Shown here: positions 47,001 through 58,760 of the stretch, piece after piece
Layout of the letters: the number at the start of each line of letters is the position of its first letter
How positions within the stretch are numbered: position 1 is the first letter of the stretch
Origin: Saposhnikovia divaricata
Taxonomy: Eukaryota; Streptophyta; Magnoliopsida; Apiales; Apiaceae
Direction: 5' to 3'
NCBI GenBank assembly: GCA_036435485.1
Contig: CM071598.1
Coordinates: 145,246,148 to 145,310,147, forward strand
DNA length: 64,000 bases
Translations under genes and position numbers: made by a program
Notes under the pieces: model-generated
The model's input: the letters and a program-made list of their open reading frames with translations, nothing else
The model's database searches: none
What the model was told of the DNA's origin: nothing

Positions 47001-48680
47001 CTAAAATATATCTTCACCCAGAAAGAATTAAATATGAGGCAGAAACGATGGCTAGAATTGATCAAGGACTATGATTGTTCGATTAATTACCATCCAGGGA
47101 AGGCCAATGTGGTGGTGGACGCACTAAGTAGAAAAGAAAGACTTAATATGGTAGTATCGTCAGAGGAAATGATCAAAGAAATTGAGATATTTGATTTGGA
47201 GATTAAGATTCCTGTTCAAGTCAATGAGAGAGTATATGAAATCTCCTTACAGCCAGAGCTGATTGAAAAGATTCGTCGTTGTCAGGAGAAAATGATGGAA
47301 GAAGAAAGGGATCAGTTAACAGGGGAAGAATTTCAAAGCCCAAAGGATGTTAAGGGAATTAAGAGATTTGCCTCCATAATTTGGATACCAAATGTTGCAG
47401 AACTAAAGGAAGAGATTTTGAGCGAAGCACATAATTCGAGGTACTCTATTCATCCCGGAAGCACGAAGATGTATCAGGACATCAAGAAAAACTATTGGTG
47501 GCCTAACATGAAAAGGAAAATTGTAGACTGGGTAAGTAAATGTTTAACCTGTCAGAAAGTGAAGGCAGAACATCAACGACCAAGTGGACTTTTACAACCC
47601 TTAGAGATACCCGAGTGGAAATGGGAGCATATTACTATGGATTTTGTCATAGGACTGCCCCGAACTAGAGCTAGCCATGATGCGATTTGGGTTATTGTTG
47701 ACCGACTCACTAAATCCGCGCATTTTCTACCAATTAGTGATAAATACTCTGTTGAAAGATTGGTAAACATATACCTAAAAGAAATTGTGGTCCGTCATGG
47801 AGTTCCAGCTTCAATTGTATCTGATAGAGATGCCCGTTTTACTTCTAGATTTTGGAAAAGTTTTCAGGAATGTCTTGGCACGAAGTTAAATCTGAGCACT
47901 GCATATCATCCTCAAACTGACGGACAAAGTGAAAGGACAATTCAAACAGTTGAGGATATGTTAAGAGCCTATGCACTGGATTTCAAAGGAAGTTGGGATG
48001 ATCATTTGCCCCTGGTTGAGTTTGCTTACAACAATAGTTACCACTCCAGCATAGGTATGGCACCCTATGAAGCATTGTATGGGAGGAAGTGTAGATCACC
48101 TCTATACTGGGATGAAGTAGGAGAAAGAAAGATACTAGGACCAGAACTACTTCAACAAACCAAGCAAGCAACGGAAGTTATTCAAAAAAGGTTAGTTGCA
48201 GCTCAAGATCGAGAGAAGAAATATGCAAATCAAAAGAGAAAAGACAAAACATTTGAAGTGGGAAATAAAGTGATGCTGAAAGTTTCACCTTGGAAGGGAG
48301 TAATGAGATTCGGAAAGAAAGGCAAGTTGAGCCCCAGATATATAGGACCTTTTGAGATTCTCAAAAAGATAGGACCAATAGCTTATTAGTTTGCCCTACC
48401 TCCAGACCTTCAACATATCCATGATGTGTTTCATGTTTCTGTGTTAAGAGAGTATCGTTCTGACTTCAGACATGTTATAACCTATGAACCAGTGGAAATT
48501 CGTCCTGATTTGAAATACGAAGAGCAGCCAGTACAGATCCTAGATCATAAAGTACAAGAGTTAAGAATTAAGCAAGTAAAGTTGGTAAAATTACTCTGGA
48601 GAAATCACCAAGTCGAGGAAGCCACGTGGGAATTAGAAAGCGAGATGCGAAGCAAATATCCTGAATTGTTTAGTGCGTAA
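44029..48680 (+). pseudogene. Ty3 gag-pol polyprotein of chromovirus type, broken by five stops and two frameshifts
   Basis: The ATG at 44029 begins MPPKRGRPRKNQR, followed by a Pro/Glu-rich stretch. Domains in order: capsid (YWWESKRAM, TVAEYEAKFSELSRF); three zinc knuckles at about 45035-45200 (CKMCGKKHPGPC, CYNCAQKGHYSSNC and a broken third); protease LIDSGATRSFIS (45350); RT with LCIDYRELN, FSKIDLRSGYHQ and FIDDILIYS (46350); RNase H with YSDAS and YTDHKSL; integrase zinc region near 47430-47560; core D,D,E in MDFVIGLP, SDRDARFTS and TDGQSER; and a chromodomain-like tail (VKLLWRNHQVEEATWELE). In-frame stops end at 44373, 44976, 45177, 45462 and 48389. Extra bases in T and G runs near 46640 and 46968 each shift the frame by +1. 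The product would act in the cytoplasm and nucleus to copy and insert the element; as it stands it cannot be made whole. Confidence 0.93.
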
Positions 48681-48706
48681 TTTTGATTCCGAGGACGGAA
48701 TCCTAT

Positions 48707-48719
48707 AAGGAGGGAAGAC
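48707..48719 (+). other. Polypurine tract of the Ty3 element
   Basis: AAGGAGGGAAGAC lies directly before the 3' LTR at 48720. Confidence 0.9.
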
Positions 48720-51700
48720 TGTAATAACCGCGAATTTTAGAATAAATTTTTGGACTCAATATTTAAATTTTTATTTAAGAGCGATACGTTAGTATATCTT
48801 AATTAGTACATTTCTATATATTATATTTATTTATTTATGTTTAGTTGATATTTATTAAATTTAGGAAAATTTAGGAAAATAGGATTTTTTTTGTTTATTA
48901 GGTTGATAATAATTTTAAAGCCCAAAATTTATTTAGAGAGCCAAACTAGAGCCCATTTTAATTAGTTAGCAGGGTAAAAGTTAAATGCAACGTGTTACTT
49001 GGATGGCCTGTTTTTGCTGTTTGGTTAGGGAGTAGCCACGTAATTAAGGTAGAAGATTATCTTGCTAAATGTGGCTAAAACAGAGAGTTACAAAGAGAAA
49101 GCAAAACACAATCAACATCACAACCTTTTTCCATCCTTTTCCCACAAATCACCTAACATCTCCTCTTTGTTTTCTTTCTACACCTGTCGGAGACAACCAA
49201 CCGCTGATTACTACTCCACCTTAATCAAAAATCTCGACTATATATATACACATGGTAGGGATTTCATACTCTTCTTCTTCTTAAAACAAAGCATAAGTCT
49301 TTGATTCGTTTTTGTGTTTGAATGTTTGATTAGTGTATGAATATCAAGATTTGTTTGCGATATATTTATTGCGGTGTTGATGAAGGTGATTGGTGGTATG
49401 AATCGAAGTTAAGGGGAGGTTGTTTTGTTGTCGTCAGAAAAGGAGGGGTTTGTGGGTGTGTGTTGTCGGAGAAGAATGAGTCGACTGGGGGGGGTCGAGA
49501 CAGAGAGAGAGTTAGAGAAGCAAAGAGATATGGAGATAGAGAAAGAGAGGTGTGAGAAGGGGGGGCTGGAATGAGAAAGAAGCATGAGAGAGAGATGGCA
49601 GGGAGAGACGAGAGATGAGATTGAGAGAGAGAGAGAGAGAAGGAGAGATGTACGGGAGAGAGAGAGTAGAGGAGGGAGAGATGACAGAGAGAGAGAGAGA
49701 GAGAACAGAGAGAGAGAGAGAGAGAGAGAGATGTGCGGAGAGAGCAGGGGATAGGGGGGAGACACGGCGGCGGTGGTGGCCGGTGGGCCCCACGCGCCGT
49801 TGTCTCAGTCGTATAAAATTATGGTGATTGTTATAACCGAGATTAAAATTTGGAATAGTATTTAAATGGTTGGTAATAAATAATCTAATAAAAATGGTAA
49901 AATTGATTAATTAGTTAACTAGAAATATTTAAATATTTGGGGGGTAATTTAGTGATATAATGATTTGTTGATAAAAGCGGGAATAATTGTGACTACTTAG
50001 TGTTAAATACGGTTGTATCTTGGAAAATTGATAATTAGCATTTTCGGTTTATTTTAGAGACAAAATAAATTAGAATATTATTAAATTATTTACGAGAATT
50101 AAAATGGATTATTGCCGTATATTCCGTAACCCTATTTTTTTCGTTTTAAGCGGGATCTATGGATATTAAAATAGTATATATTTTTTTAGATTTGATTCCT
50201 GAGTTCGAAAAAGAATTATTTATCCGGGAATTATTTTCCGTATTTATTGTAAAGATTTTTCAAAAGATATTTATTATTATTATTATATTAATATTTAAAT
50301 ATTATATTATCGGTTCAGGAATATTTTAGTTTGGCGAATCGCTCACATTTTTCTGGTTGCCATTTTTAGATCGTAATTCTCGAGCTGTAGATTGAAGTAA
50401 AGTTCACGGGTAGAATATAAATTTATCTGCATACTCTGCACTTCGAGATCGAGGCAAGTTCCTTCTGACCCTCACTCCTTTTGAAATATTTCGAGAAATG
50501 CTAAGATATTATTCTGTTAAAATATGTTCAGAATTGCTAATTCGTTATAAAATATCCTGTTTATCGTAATATTGATTTAGAAAATTATAGAGATGTTCCC
50601 ACAATTCGGATAAATTAATAAAACGTACTTAGATTGAAATCTAGGGCATCTTATTGTTCGAGATGACCCCTAAATATTATTCAGCTATAACTACGCTCAT
50701 ATATCGAGGTAGTTTAGATTTTATTGACTTCAATCGGGTCTATTGTTCAGATCCGATAAATTTTGTTTTAATATTCAAATTTGATTCATTGTTCGAATCA
50801 AAATAGATACATGCAGAATAATGAATAGAAGAATGGTATATCATCAGAATTTCCTCTAAAATACCTACTCTATTGTATTTGGAAGTTTTCTTTCTGAATC
50901 GAGTCGTTCTTATTATTTCAAGACGACTCCACATGATTTATTCTAATTGACAAACCTTACTTGTTCAAGGTTGTTACTTTGTTGTCTTGAATTGACATAT
51001 TGTTTGTGTCAATATAATAAATTGGTTTCTTTTGAAAATATTGTGACGGCCTATTGTTCAGGTCGGTCTCGTACAAAGTGTAGACTGGCGGTCGGCCAGA
51101 ATTGAATAGGAATCTAAATCAATAAATCTTATTCGGAGGAAAATCATGTAATCCACTGGTCAACATGGGAGATGGCCCATGGGTTTTCTTTCAGATCAAC
51201 ACGAGGAATAAACTCGTGGTATCGAAAGAGAAATATTAACATTTTGGCACAAAAGTTGCCAGGTTGAGTTTTCAACCACCTTTTTGCTAGCAAAACGATA
51301 TAGTGGTACCTGCGACATGGTAGTTATCGTGCTATGGGGTATCACAGGTGTGCGGTACTTGCGACACAGCGGTTGATCGCGCTGTGGGGTATCGTAAAGG
51401 CGGAAGACCAGTACCTCAAGCTTTACAATTCCAATTACTTTTTCTCAGAGATAAGTTATTTTGGTCTATCAGTAAGTATTATCAGGGCACTTTGCCAGCA
51501 TACAAGTATCTTTCATAAATAGAATTGATTTCTTTCCACCTTCATTGTTAGTGAGAGAGCGAGTCAGTGAACTTGCTGAGCACATAGTTGCTCATTCTTG
51601 TTGCTAATATTGTTTTACAGTGAAGACGGAAAAAGGCGAAACCTCTCATTTCAAGGGAAAGGAGAAAATGCACCAGGACACTGAGCTGGACTAGCGTGCT

Positions 51701-51950
51701 TACCTCAGAGGCGACGACCGTATCGAAGAATATTAGCATATGTTTCGACATGTTTAGTGATATCATGTGTACTAGTAATATGTTGTAATAATTCGAAGAT
51801 ATGTCGATGCTTTGACGTGTGGGATGGAACCACTGTTATTACGATAAAACTTTTATGTTTATTATGTATTGTAATGTATTTTTGTTTAAGGCAGGTATTG
51901 ACGGTAAGTGGCGACCTAAGTCCACAAATAGTGGATTTGGGGGCGTCACA
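48720..51950 (+). repeat. 3' LTR (3231 bp) of the Ty3 element
   Basis: It is the partner of 39033-42201. It differs by scattered bases, a longer GA tract (49620-49735) and a 25-bp segment at 51789-51813. The GA tract produces spurious Ser/Leu and Arg/Glu frames on the two strands. Confidence 0.93.
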
Positions 51951-51955
51951 AATAC

Positions 51956-52299
51956 CACATACATGCACTTAAATCGAAAACTACCAATCGAAAGGAAAGA
52001 AAGGAGGTAACACTTACGAATCGAAGCCCCAAATCCACTTAATCGAAGCCCCAAATCAAAAGCCAAACTGGAGAAGACCTGAAATCGAAAATGAACCGCA
52101 ATTAGTTGAAGTTTAAGTGCAAAAATTGAATCAATTAAAGTCAAAACAATGAACCCCTAATCTGAAAAGGCCATAATTTGAAGAAGCCCCAATTTGAAGC
52201 CTCAAACTGAACCAATTGAGCAGCCTAACGTACTAATTTGATAGAAAATTAGAGAAGATTGAGAGGGAAAGAGAGGTTTACGATAGCCCGAGAAAGAGC

Positions 52300-52342
<43 letters not shown>

Positions 52343-52450
52343 ATTAGAGAGAGTAGAAGTATTAATTTGTTTACGAGAGAGAACGAGATAATTGAGAGAG
52401 TACGATGACAGAGAGGCGGGATAATTGGCCGCTAAATAATTTCAGTGGGA
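51956..52450 (-). promoter_or_regulatory. Candidate 5' leader/promoter region of the captured CACTA transcript
   Basis: On the minus strand this is a CT-rich tract (52303-52338 and around it) followed by a possible splice donor CGATTC|GTAAGTG near 52020-52010. It reads like a plant 5' leader. It lies upstream of the captured exons on their strand, with the nested Ty3 element between. The source gene is not recognised. Confidence 0.35.
52303..52338. repeat. (GA)n microsatellite
   Basis: About 18 GA units (CT on the minus strand), within the candidate leader. Confidence 0.95.
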
Positions 52451-52557
52451 ACCATTCCAAAACATATTTCCTATTTTTATTTAATTTTTTAATTTATTTT
52501 ATAAACTAGTTAAAAATGGGGAAAAATAAAAAAAAAATGAAAAATTAGTGAAATTAA

Positions 52558-53260
52558 GGTAACATTCATCACACAAATAGTGAGTATGACTACTTTGGTA
52601 TGTATGAATTTATTTTCAAAAATTGTCATTTTTCCTATTTTTATTTAATTTTTTGATTTTATTTTACAAACTAGTTAAAAATGGGAAAAAAATAAAAAAA
52701 TAGAAATTTTTTTGAAAATAAGGTAACATTCATCACACACATAGTGAGTATGACTACTTTGTTGTGTATGAATTTAGTTTCAAAATTTGTCATTTTTCCT
52801 ATTTTTATTTAATTTTTTGATTTTATTTTACAAACTAGTTAAAAATGGGAAAAAAATAAAAAAATAGAAATTTTTTTGAAAATAAGGTAACATTCATCAC
52901 ACACATAGTGAGTATGATTACTTTGGTGTGTATAAATTTATTTTCAAAATGTATCATTTTTCCTATTTTTATTTAATTTTTTGATTTTATTTTACAAACT
53001 AGTTAAAAATTGGAAAAAAATAAAAAAAAATGGAAATTTTTTGAAAATAAGGTAACATTCATCACACAAATAGTGAGTATGACTACTTTGGTGTGTATGA
53101 ATTTAGTTTAAAAAATTGGCATTTTTTCCTATTTTTATTTAATTTTTTTATTTTTGTTACAAACTAGTTAAAATTGGGGAAAAATTAAAAAAATGGACAA
53201 TTATTGAAAATAAGGTAACATTCATCACACAAATAGTGAGTATTACGACTTTAATGTTAT
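52558..53260. repeat. ~164-bp tandem repeat, four to five units, in the CACTA element
   Basis: GGTAACATTCATCACACA starts at 52558, 52722, 52886, 53051 and 53213, with spacings of 162-165 bp. Units are AT-rich and similar by eye, except for small indels in A and T runs. No coding capacity is seen. Confidence 0.92.
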
Positions 53261-53612
53261 TGTCAAAATTTTAATGAAAAAAAAAATAAATTGGTTTGAC
53301 AATTTAACGGTCAACTAGTACGATGACTAGAACCCTTAAATAGGGTTTCGTCAGGGTTTAGGATTTCTAATTTTTTAAAATTATTTCTCAACAAATCAAC
53401 CTTACAGAAGTCAATATCCATCCTTTTTAATGTTATTGGCAAATTTTAGTGAAAAAAAAATTATTTAGTTTGGCAATTTAACAGTCAACTAGTACGTTGA
53501 CTAAAACCTTTAAAAAGGGTTTCGTCGGGATTTAGGATTTCGAATTTTTTTAAAATATTTCTCGACGACCCAACCTTACGGAAGTCAATATCCATCCTTT
53601 ATAATGTTATTT
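53250..53612. repeat. Two tandem copies of a ~180-bp unit
   Basis: TAATGTTATTG-CAAA at 53250 and 53430 begins each unit, which runs through GTCAACTAGTACG and GGGTTTCGTC to GAAGTCAATATCCATCC. A third start is seen near 53602. Confidence 0.85.
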
Positions 53613-53824
53613 CCAAAATTTGAGGGGAAAAAATATTTTTCACTAATGTTCATTTTTTATGATATTTTCCCTATTTTTAACTAATTTGTAAAATAAATTA
53701 AAAAATTAAATAACAATAAGAAAAATAACTTTGTATGACTACGTGGGTATGTATAAATTCTGATTTTTTTTTTGTTTTTTTCTATTTTATTTAATTTTTT
53801 AGCCATTATTCATTTTTTTATTTA

Positions 53825-55033
53825 TTTAAAACCAACCATTTATAAAGGAGACGGTCGGTTTTCTGGAAATGGGATGGTAAAAAACGGTCGGTTATGTATT
53901 ATTTTGGTCGGTTTTCTGGGAATGGAATTGTAAAAGATGGTCGGTTATGTATTATTTCGGTCGGTTTTCTGGGTTTTTAAAGAAAAAATTGCAGGTTATG
54001 CCATTCCACTTCATTACATTTCAATATTGCAATCACCACCAAGCCATTCAACATTAACAAACTACAGATTCACCATACCATTCAATTTCATAAAAAATAA
54101 TTAAACATACAAACATAAATGCTACGAATTTAATGTTCACAAACAACATTAATACTCAACTTCGTGAAAAGCATCAAAACTAAGTTTACAAACATTATTC
54201 AATTTCGTCAAAACCATCATCGTCTTCAACATCACCAGACAATATGATCTTATTCTTCTTCATTTTCTTCACCTTCTTCTTCTTCTTCTTAAACAGTCAT
54301 TATCATCAAAATACACCAGATATATAACCAAATCATCATTTGATGCAAGTAGTTAGGATACCATTGTAGGATTTCGATGTAGTAAAACACAACGATAACA
54401 ATGATAAATATAAAAAAATTCGAAATCCAAAACCATTGATCCATGTATAAGGGGATGATTTGGAGAAAAAGTTTTTTTACTCCAAATTTCGAAAATGAAA
54501 GTTAAAAGGGAAAGGAATTTTGGTGAAGTGGATGTAGGGATATAGATGAAATTTGGTGAAGTGGTTTGTTTAAATGAAATTTGGCAAAAAATTTCAATTT
54601 TTTTAGTTTGGGCTCAATTTTTAAAATTTTTGTGAAATCAAGGCTTATTTCCGACCGATATATGGTCCTTTATGAGTTGATCAAAAATTTGAATTTTTCA
54701 TTTGGGCGGTATTTTCAAAATTTAGAAATTTGCATAACCGACCGTCATTTATAAAACCGACCGACAATTATCGGTCGGGTTTGACATCTAAAACACGTCA
54801 TCAAAACGACGACATTTTCTTCGTTTGGTCAAAATGTAACCGACCGCAATGGTATCGGTCGGTTTTAGATGACGTGTCATAGAAACCGAAAATGTGAGTC
54901 AGCAAAACGGGCCCGAGTCCGCACCGGTCGGTTTTAGATGGTCGGTTTTATCATAAAATCGACTACCTACGGCAGCGGTCGGTTATAATCATTGGATTTG
55001 TGACGGTCGGTTTAAAGCTGTTTTCTTGTAGTG
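53825..55033. repeat. Right subterminal ACCGACC/GGTCGGTT repeats of the CACTA element
   Basis: Roughly twenty GGTCGGTT/AACCGACC motifs occur in both orientations, clustered at 53850-53970 and 54655-55013, separated by an AT-rich spacer (53980-54650). The end is TTGTAGTG at 55033. Confidence 0.85.
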
Positions 55034-55440
55034 TAACAAGCTAGAAACAAGAAACAAGAAGTCAAGTTAGTATTATTAACTTATTGTCCGTATATTTATT
55101 TTAATGTATGTTAATTTCTTTATTAAAATTTGTTTGTGTCAACCGATATAATTTTCTTTTTGATCTCTTTCTTTTTAAGTCTGGAGTAATCGCACCCTTT
55201 TTCGCACCCTTTTATCTTTTTTTGCTATTTTTCACGATTTTGTTAAAACTGTTAACAAGCCAGAAACAAGAAACAAGAAGCAAAGTTAGTATTATCAACT
55301 TATTTTCCGTATATTTATTTTAATGTATGTTAATTTCTTTATTAAAATTTATTTGTGTCAACCGATATAATTTTCTTTTTGATCTCTTTCCTTTTAAGTC
55401 TGGAGTAATCGCACCCTTTTATCGTACTTCTATTCAAAGT
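55034..55440. repeat. 219-bp tandem duplication; first unit interrupted by the CACTA element
   Basis: TAACAAGC followed by AGAAACAAGAAACAAGAAG occurs at 55034 and 55253 and is followed by the same sequence to about 55240/55430. The preceding TTTTGTTAAAACTGT occurs at 35635-35649 and 55238-55252. The second unit is therefore an uninterrupted copy of the insertion site. Confidence 0.88.
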
Positions 55441-57591
55441 TTGTTTATTATCATGTTTACTAATATATTATTTGTATTTTTTTATAAAGAGTATCTTACT
55501 TTTGTTTTTTGGTTGCCTTGCCAACAAGTATTATCGGAGGAGCATGCTAAAATTCTTCTTTGATGTAAGTTATTTTACTTAGGGTCATGTTTTTCACTTT
55601 CGTTATTTCTATTTGTTGGGAACTTGGTATAATAATTTTTTGCTATTGCTCGAATCCTATTTCTCTATTTTTTTAGAGTTCTTATATTTTAAATAATTAA
55701 AATCAAAATTTCCTTCTTTAGGCCCTATTTTTTAGAATTTTTTAAAAAAGAATTAAAACTTCTTTTTTTAACATTAACATAAACATCATTGAATTAGAAA
55801 AGGTTTTCGAAATTGTACCGAAGAATAATTCAAGTTACATCTTCGAAATAGAAAAAGTTTTCGAAATTGTAGGAAAGAATAATTTGTATATTCGAAATAG
55901 AAAATATTTTCAAATTTGTAATATACACATGCAACTAAAAAGTATTGGAAAAATTTTAATAATTAGAATTAAAAGTATATTCGAAATAGAAAATATTTTT
56001 GAATTTGTAAAAAATATATGCAACTAAAATTCTTTTTTACATATATAATTCAATTAGAAAAGGAATTGTTTATGTACCGCTCTCTCTATTAAAATTAAAT
56101 CTTCTATATAATAAGCCAATTCTTGAGCATAGTATACTTCAATACAAGCAAACGCGAAGAGAGTCCTGATTCTTTTTTTTTGTTTATTTTTCCTTTTATT
56201 CTTTTTGCATGCATATTCTCTTTTAATCTAGGTGTTTTCTATGCATGGCTTAGCTTTTTGTATACATGCACAATTCTCTTTTATGAGGTATGATGATATT
56301 TTTTAGGTTTAAGAGATTATGTTTCTAATATTTGACCTAAGAAGGTTGTGAAGAATTCTACGGAGTATTTATTTATCATTTATCTAACTTCCGTTCATTG
56401 TATGCATGTAGGAAAAATACAGTAATGATGGCCAATTCCTTGACCGAAACATCTGAGATACATGTGTGAGGCGATTGGTAGTCAATCATGACTTTTCAAG
56501 GTAACATAAATTTTCTTTAAATTTTGTGATTAATAGAAAAGAAATTTTATATGCTTATATATATACAACTATTGTTTCTAACGATCAAATTTTATCCATG
56601 TTTATAACTCTTTTTTTGATTTTGTTTACTTTTCTCTTCATCTATTTTCTTTTAGTACTTTTTATTATTTTTATTTTGTTAAATTCTTAATATACATGAC
56701 TATGTGTGTGCGCCAATGATTTTTTGTGATTTTCAGGTTGTTTTTTTGTTGGTTTTAAGATTTGAATTTACTGATTTAATATTTGGTTTTTTCGTTTTAT
56801 TTTTAATTATGATTTGTTATAATTTTAGTTATAATTATGAATTATTAGTAACCATTGGTTGTTCTTTACTTTGACTTTTTGTTTTTTTTTTTTTTTTTGT
56901 AATCTTGGTATAAAAACACTTGATCGTATGGACAAGAATTATGAAATCTTTCTCTGTTTGAAAAAGTAGAGAAACTTGACACAAAAAGTTTGAACTTTTA
57001 CTATTCTCTCTTTATTTGTTTATTGTTAATTTTTAGTTTGTCGTTATTATCTTCTCATTGTTCTTGATCATAATATTTCAACGTCTTTTTTGATTAATTC
57101 AACCAAATCTGCTTTTTAATCTATATGTATTTATTACAACGGGTGTCGGTCTAAAAAAACGTGACACAAAATCGTTGTAAAAAATAAGTATATAGTTTAT
57201 TTTGTTGTATAAAAAATTATCTATATATATATATAGATATATATTTGTACAATATAGTGTGCACTAATTTATTTATATATATTTTCTTTTTGATTTCTTT
57301 CTTAAATAGTATACAATTTGAATTTTATTTAAAAAATTACAAGGTTCCCGCAAAACACGACCAATATGTATTTAATACAACGGCTGTCGGTCCAAGAAAA
57401 CGTGATACAAAATCGACGTAAAAAATAAGTATATAATTTATTTAGTTGTCTATATATATTAAAATTTGTACAATATTGTGTTCATTAATTTATTTATAAA
57501 TATTTTCTTTTCGATTTCTTTCTTAAATTTATATTTGATTTTTTTAAAAAAATATTACAAGGCCGTCGCGAAGCGCGGCTTAGTCGACTAG
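55037..57591 (+). mobile_element. Helitron mosaic ending in a canonical 3' terminus
   Basis: This continues the sequence interrupted at 35652. Blocks at 55640-55900 repeat the GAATCCTATTTCTCTATTTTT and TTCGAAATAG themes. A 5'-like TCTATATAATAAGCC lies near 56103, and the AAATTTTATCCATG block at 56585. Two tandem 3' units carry ACAACGGGTGTCGG at 57136 and ACAACGGCTGTCGG at 57378. It ends with a hairpin (57564-57578) and CTAG at 57588-57591, then T. No protein domain is recognised. Confidence 0.6.
57564..57591 (+). other. Helitron 3' terminus (hairpin plus CTAG)
   Basis: The hairpin GTCGCG-AAG-CGCGGC (one G-T pair) is followed by TTAGTCGACTAG and then T, the classic CTAG|T Helitron end. Confidence 0.75.
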
Positions 57592-57951
57592 TATATATAT
57601 AAAGGAAAATCCCCGGGTGCTCTAGAATCTCTCGAATCCTATTTATCTATTTTTCTAGAGCTCTCTATTTTAAATAATTAAAATCAAAACTTCCTTCTTT
57701 AGGCCCTATTTTTTAGAAAAGAAATTAAAACTTCCTTTTTTAACATTAACATTAACCCCTTCGAAATAGAAAGGGTTTTCGAATTTGAAGGGAAGAAGAA
57801 GTCAAATTTATATATTCGAAATAAAAATAAAATTTAATATTTCAAAATTTTCTTTTTTAACATTAACATTTTTGAAATAGAAATGGTTTTGAATTTGTAT
57901 GGAAGAAAAATTTAGATTTACATATTCGAAATAGAAAAGAAATATTATATT

Positions 57952-58041
<90 letters not shown>

Positions 58042-58666
58042 CATTCCAGCGATCAAATTTTATCACGTAACCTTTTTTCTTACTTCTTTTTGCTTTGGTC
58101 TTCGTCTATTTTTTTAGTTTTTTTATTCATTCTTATTTTGTTTAATTTTCAATACACATGACTATGTTTGTGCTCCAATGATTTTTTGGGATTTGTAGGT
58201 TGCTTTTTTGTTGGTTTTTAAGGTTTGAATTTAGATTTAACATTTGTTTTCTTCGTTTTAATTTTAAATTTATGATTTGTAATGATTTTCGTTATAATTA
58301 TGTATTATTAGTTACCATTGGTTGTTCTTTGATTTGGATTTTGAATTTTTTTTTTTTAGTGATCTTGGTATAGAAACACCTCACCATGTGAACAATTAGC
58401 AGTCTGTTTGAGAAGTAGAAGCACTTGAAAAATTTGGCACAAAAGGTTTGAACTTTTAGCATTCCCTCTTTATTTATTTATTGTTAATGGTTATTTTGTC
58501 GTTATTATCTTCTTATTTTTCTTGATCATAATATTCCGCGTCTTCTTTTAATTAATTCAATCAAATCTATTTTTTATCTATATATATTTATTGCAACGGG
58601 TGTCGGCATAAGAAAACGTGACACAAAATCAACGTAAAAAATAAGTATATGGTTTATTTTGTTGTT

Positions 58667-58702
<36 letters not shown>

Positions 58703-58760
58703 AAAATTTTACAATATTGTATTCACTAATTTATTTACAGATTTGTTTTTGATATAGAAT
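57592..58760 (+). mobile_element. Adjacent Helitron copy, 3' end lost
   Basis: It starts TATATATATAAAGG..CCCCGGG directly after the preceding CTAG. It carries the TTCGAAATAG blocks, the TA run (57955-58036), AAATTTTATCACG, and a 3' unit landmark near 58595. It fades into different AT-rich sequence at about 58760 with no hairpin. Confidence 0.55.
57955..58036. repeat. (TA)n microsatellite
   Basis: About 40 TA units lie in the same relative place as 34160-34233. Confidence 0.95.

Larger units (their letters stand above)
39033..51950 (+). mobile_element. Tekay/Del-like Ty3 chromovirus LTR retrotransposon, full length, multiple lesions
   Basis: LTRs at 39033-42201 and 48720-51950 start TGTAATAACCGCG and end GGCGTCACA. 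The 5-bp target duplication AATAC flanks it (39028-39032, 51951-51955). The PBS is at 42205-42216 and the polypurine tract at 48707-48719. The interior carries an accessory ORF, then gag, protease, RT, RNase H, integrase and a chromodomain-like tail, all on the plus strand. Six in-frame stops and two +1 frameshifts make it inactive, but nearly every motif is still readable, so it is younger than the element at 8067-21496. It inserted within the CACTA element. Confidence 0.93.
35653..55033 (-). mobile_element. Gene-carrying CACTA (En/Spm-like) transposon, 19.4 kb including a nested Ty3 element
   Basis: The right end reads GCTGTTTTCTTGTAGTG (55017-55033), the inverse of CACTACAAGAAAACAGC, a typical CACTA terminus. 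The left end reads CAAAACAGCTTTAAACCGACC from 35653, the same terminus lacking 8 bp after the first C. TAA flanks both ends (35650-35652, 55034-55036), and a neighbouring duplicate at 55253 shows the empty site. Both subterminal regions carry many ACCGACC/GGTCGGTT motifs. Without the nested Ty3 element and its target duplication it is about 6.46 kb. It holds no transposase domain (no TNP2-like region recognised), but carries spliced exons of a host-type gene on the minus strand. It is therefore non-autonomous. The strand given follows the cargo. Confidence 0.85.

Noticed and set aside
55108..55563. Two similar hydrophobic open frames in tandem, suggesting a duplicated membrane protein gene
   Set aside because: They fall in the 219-bp tandem duplication of AT-rich Helitron DNA, and the shared part is only about 45 codons with no start context or downstream gene structure.
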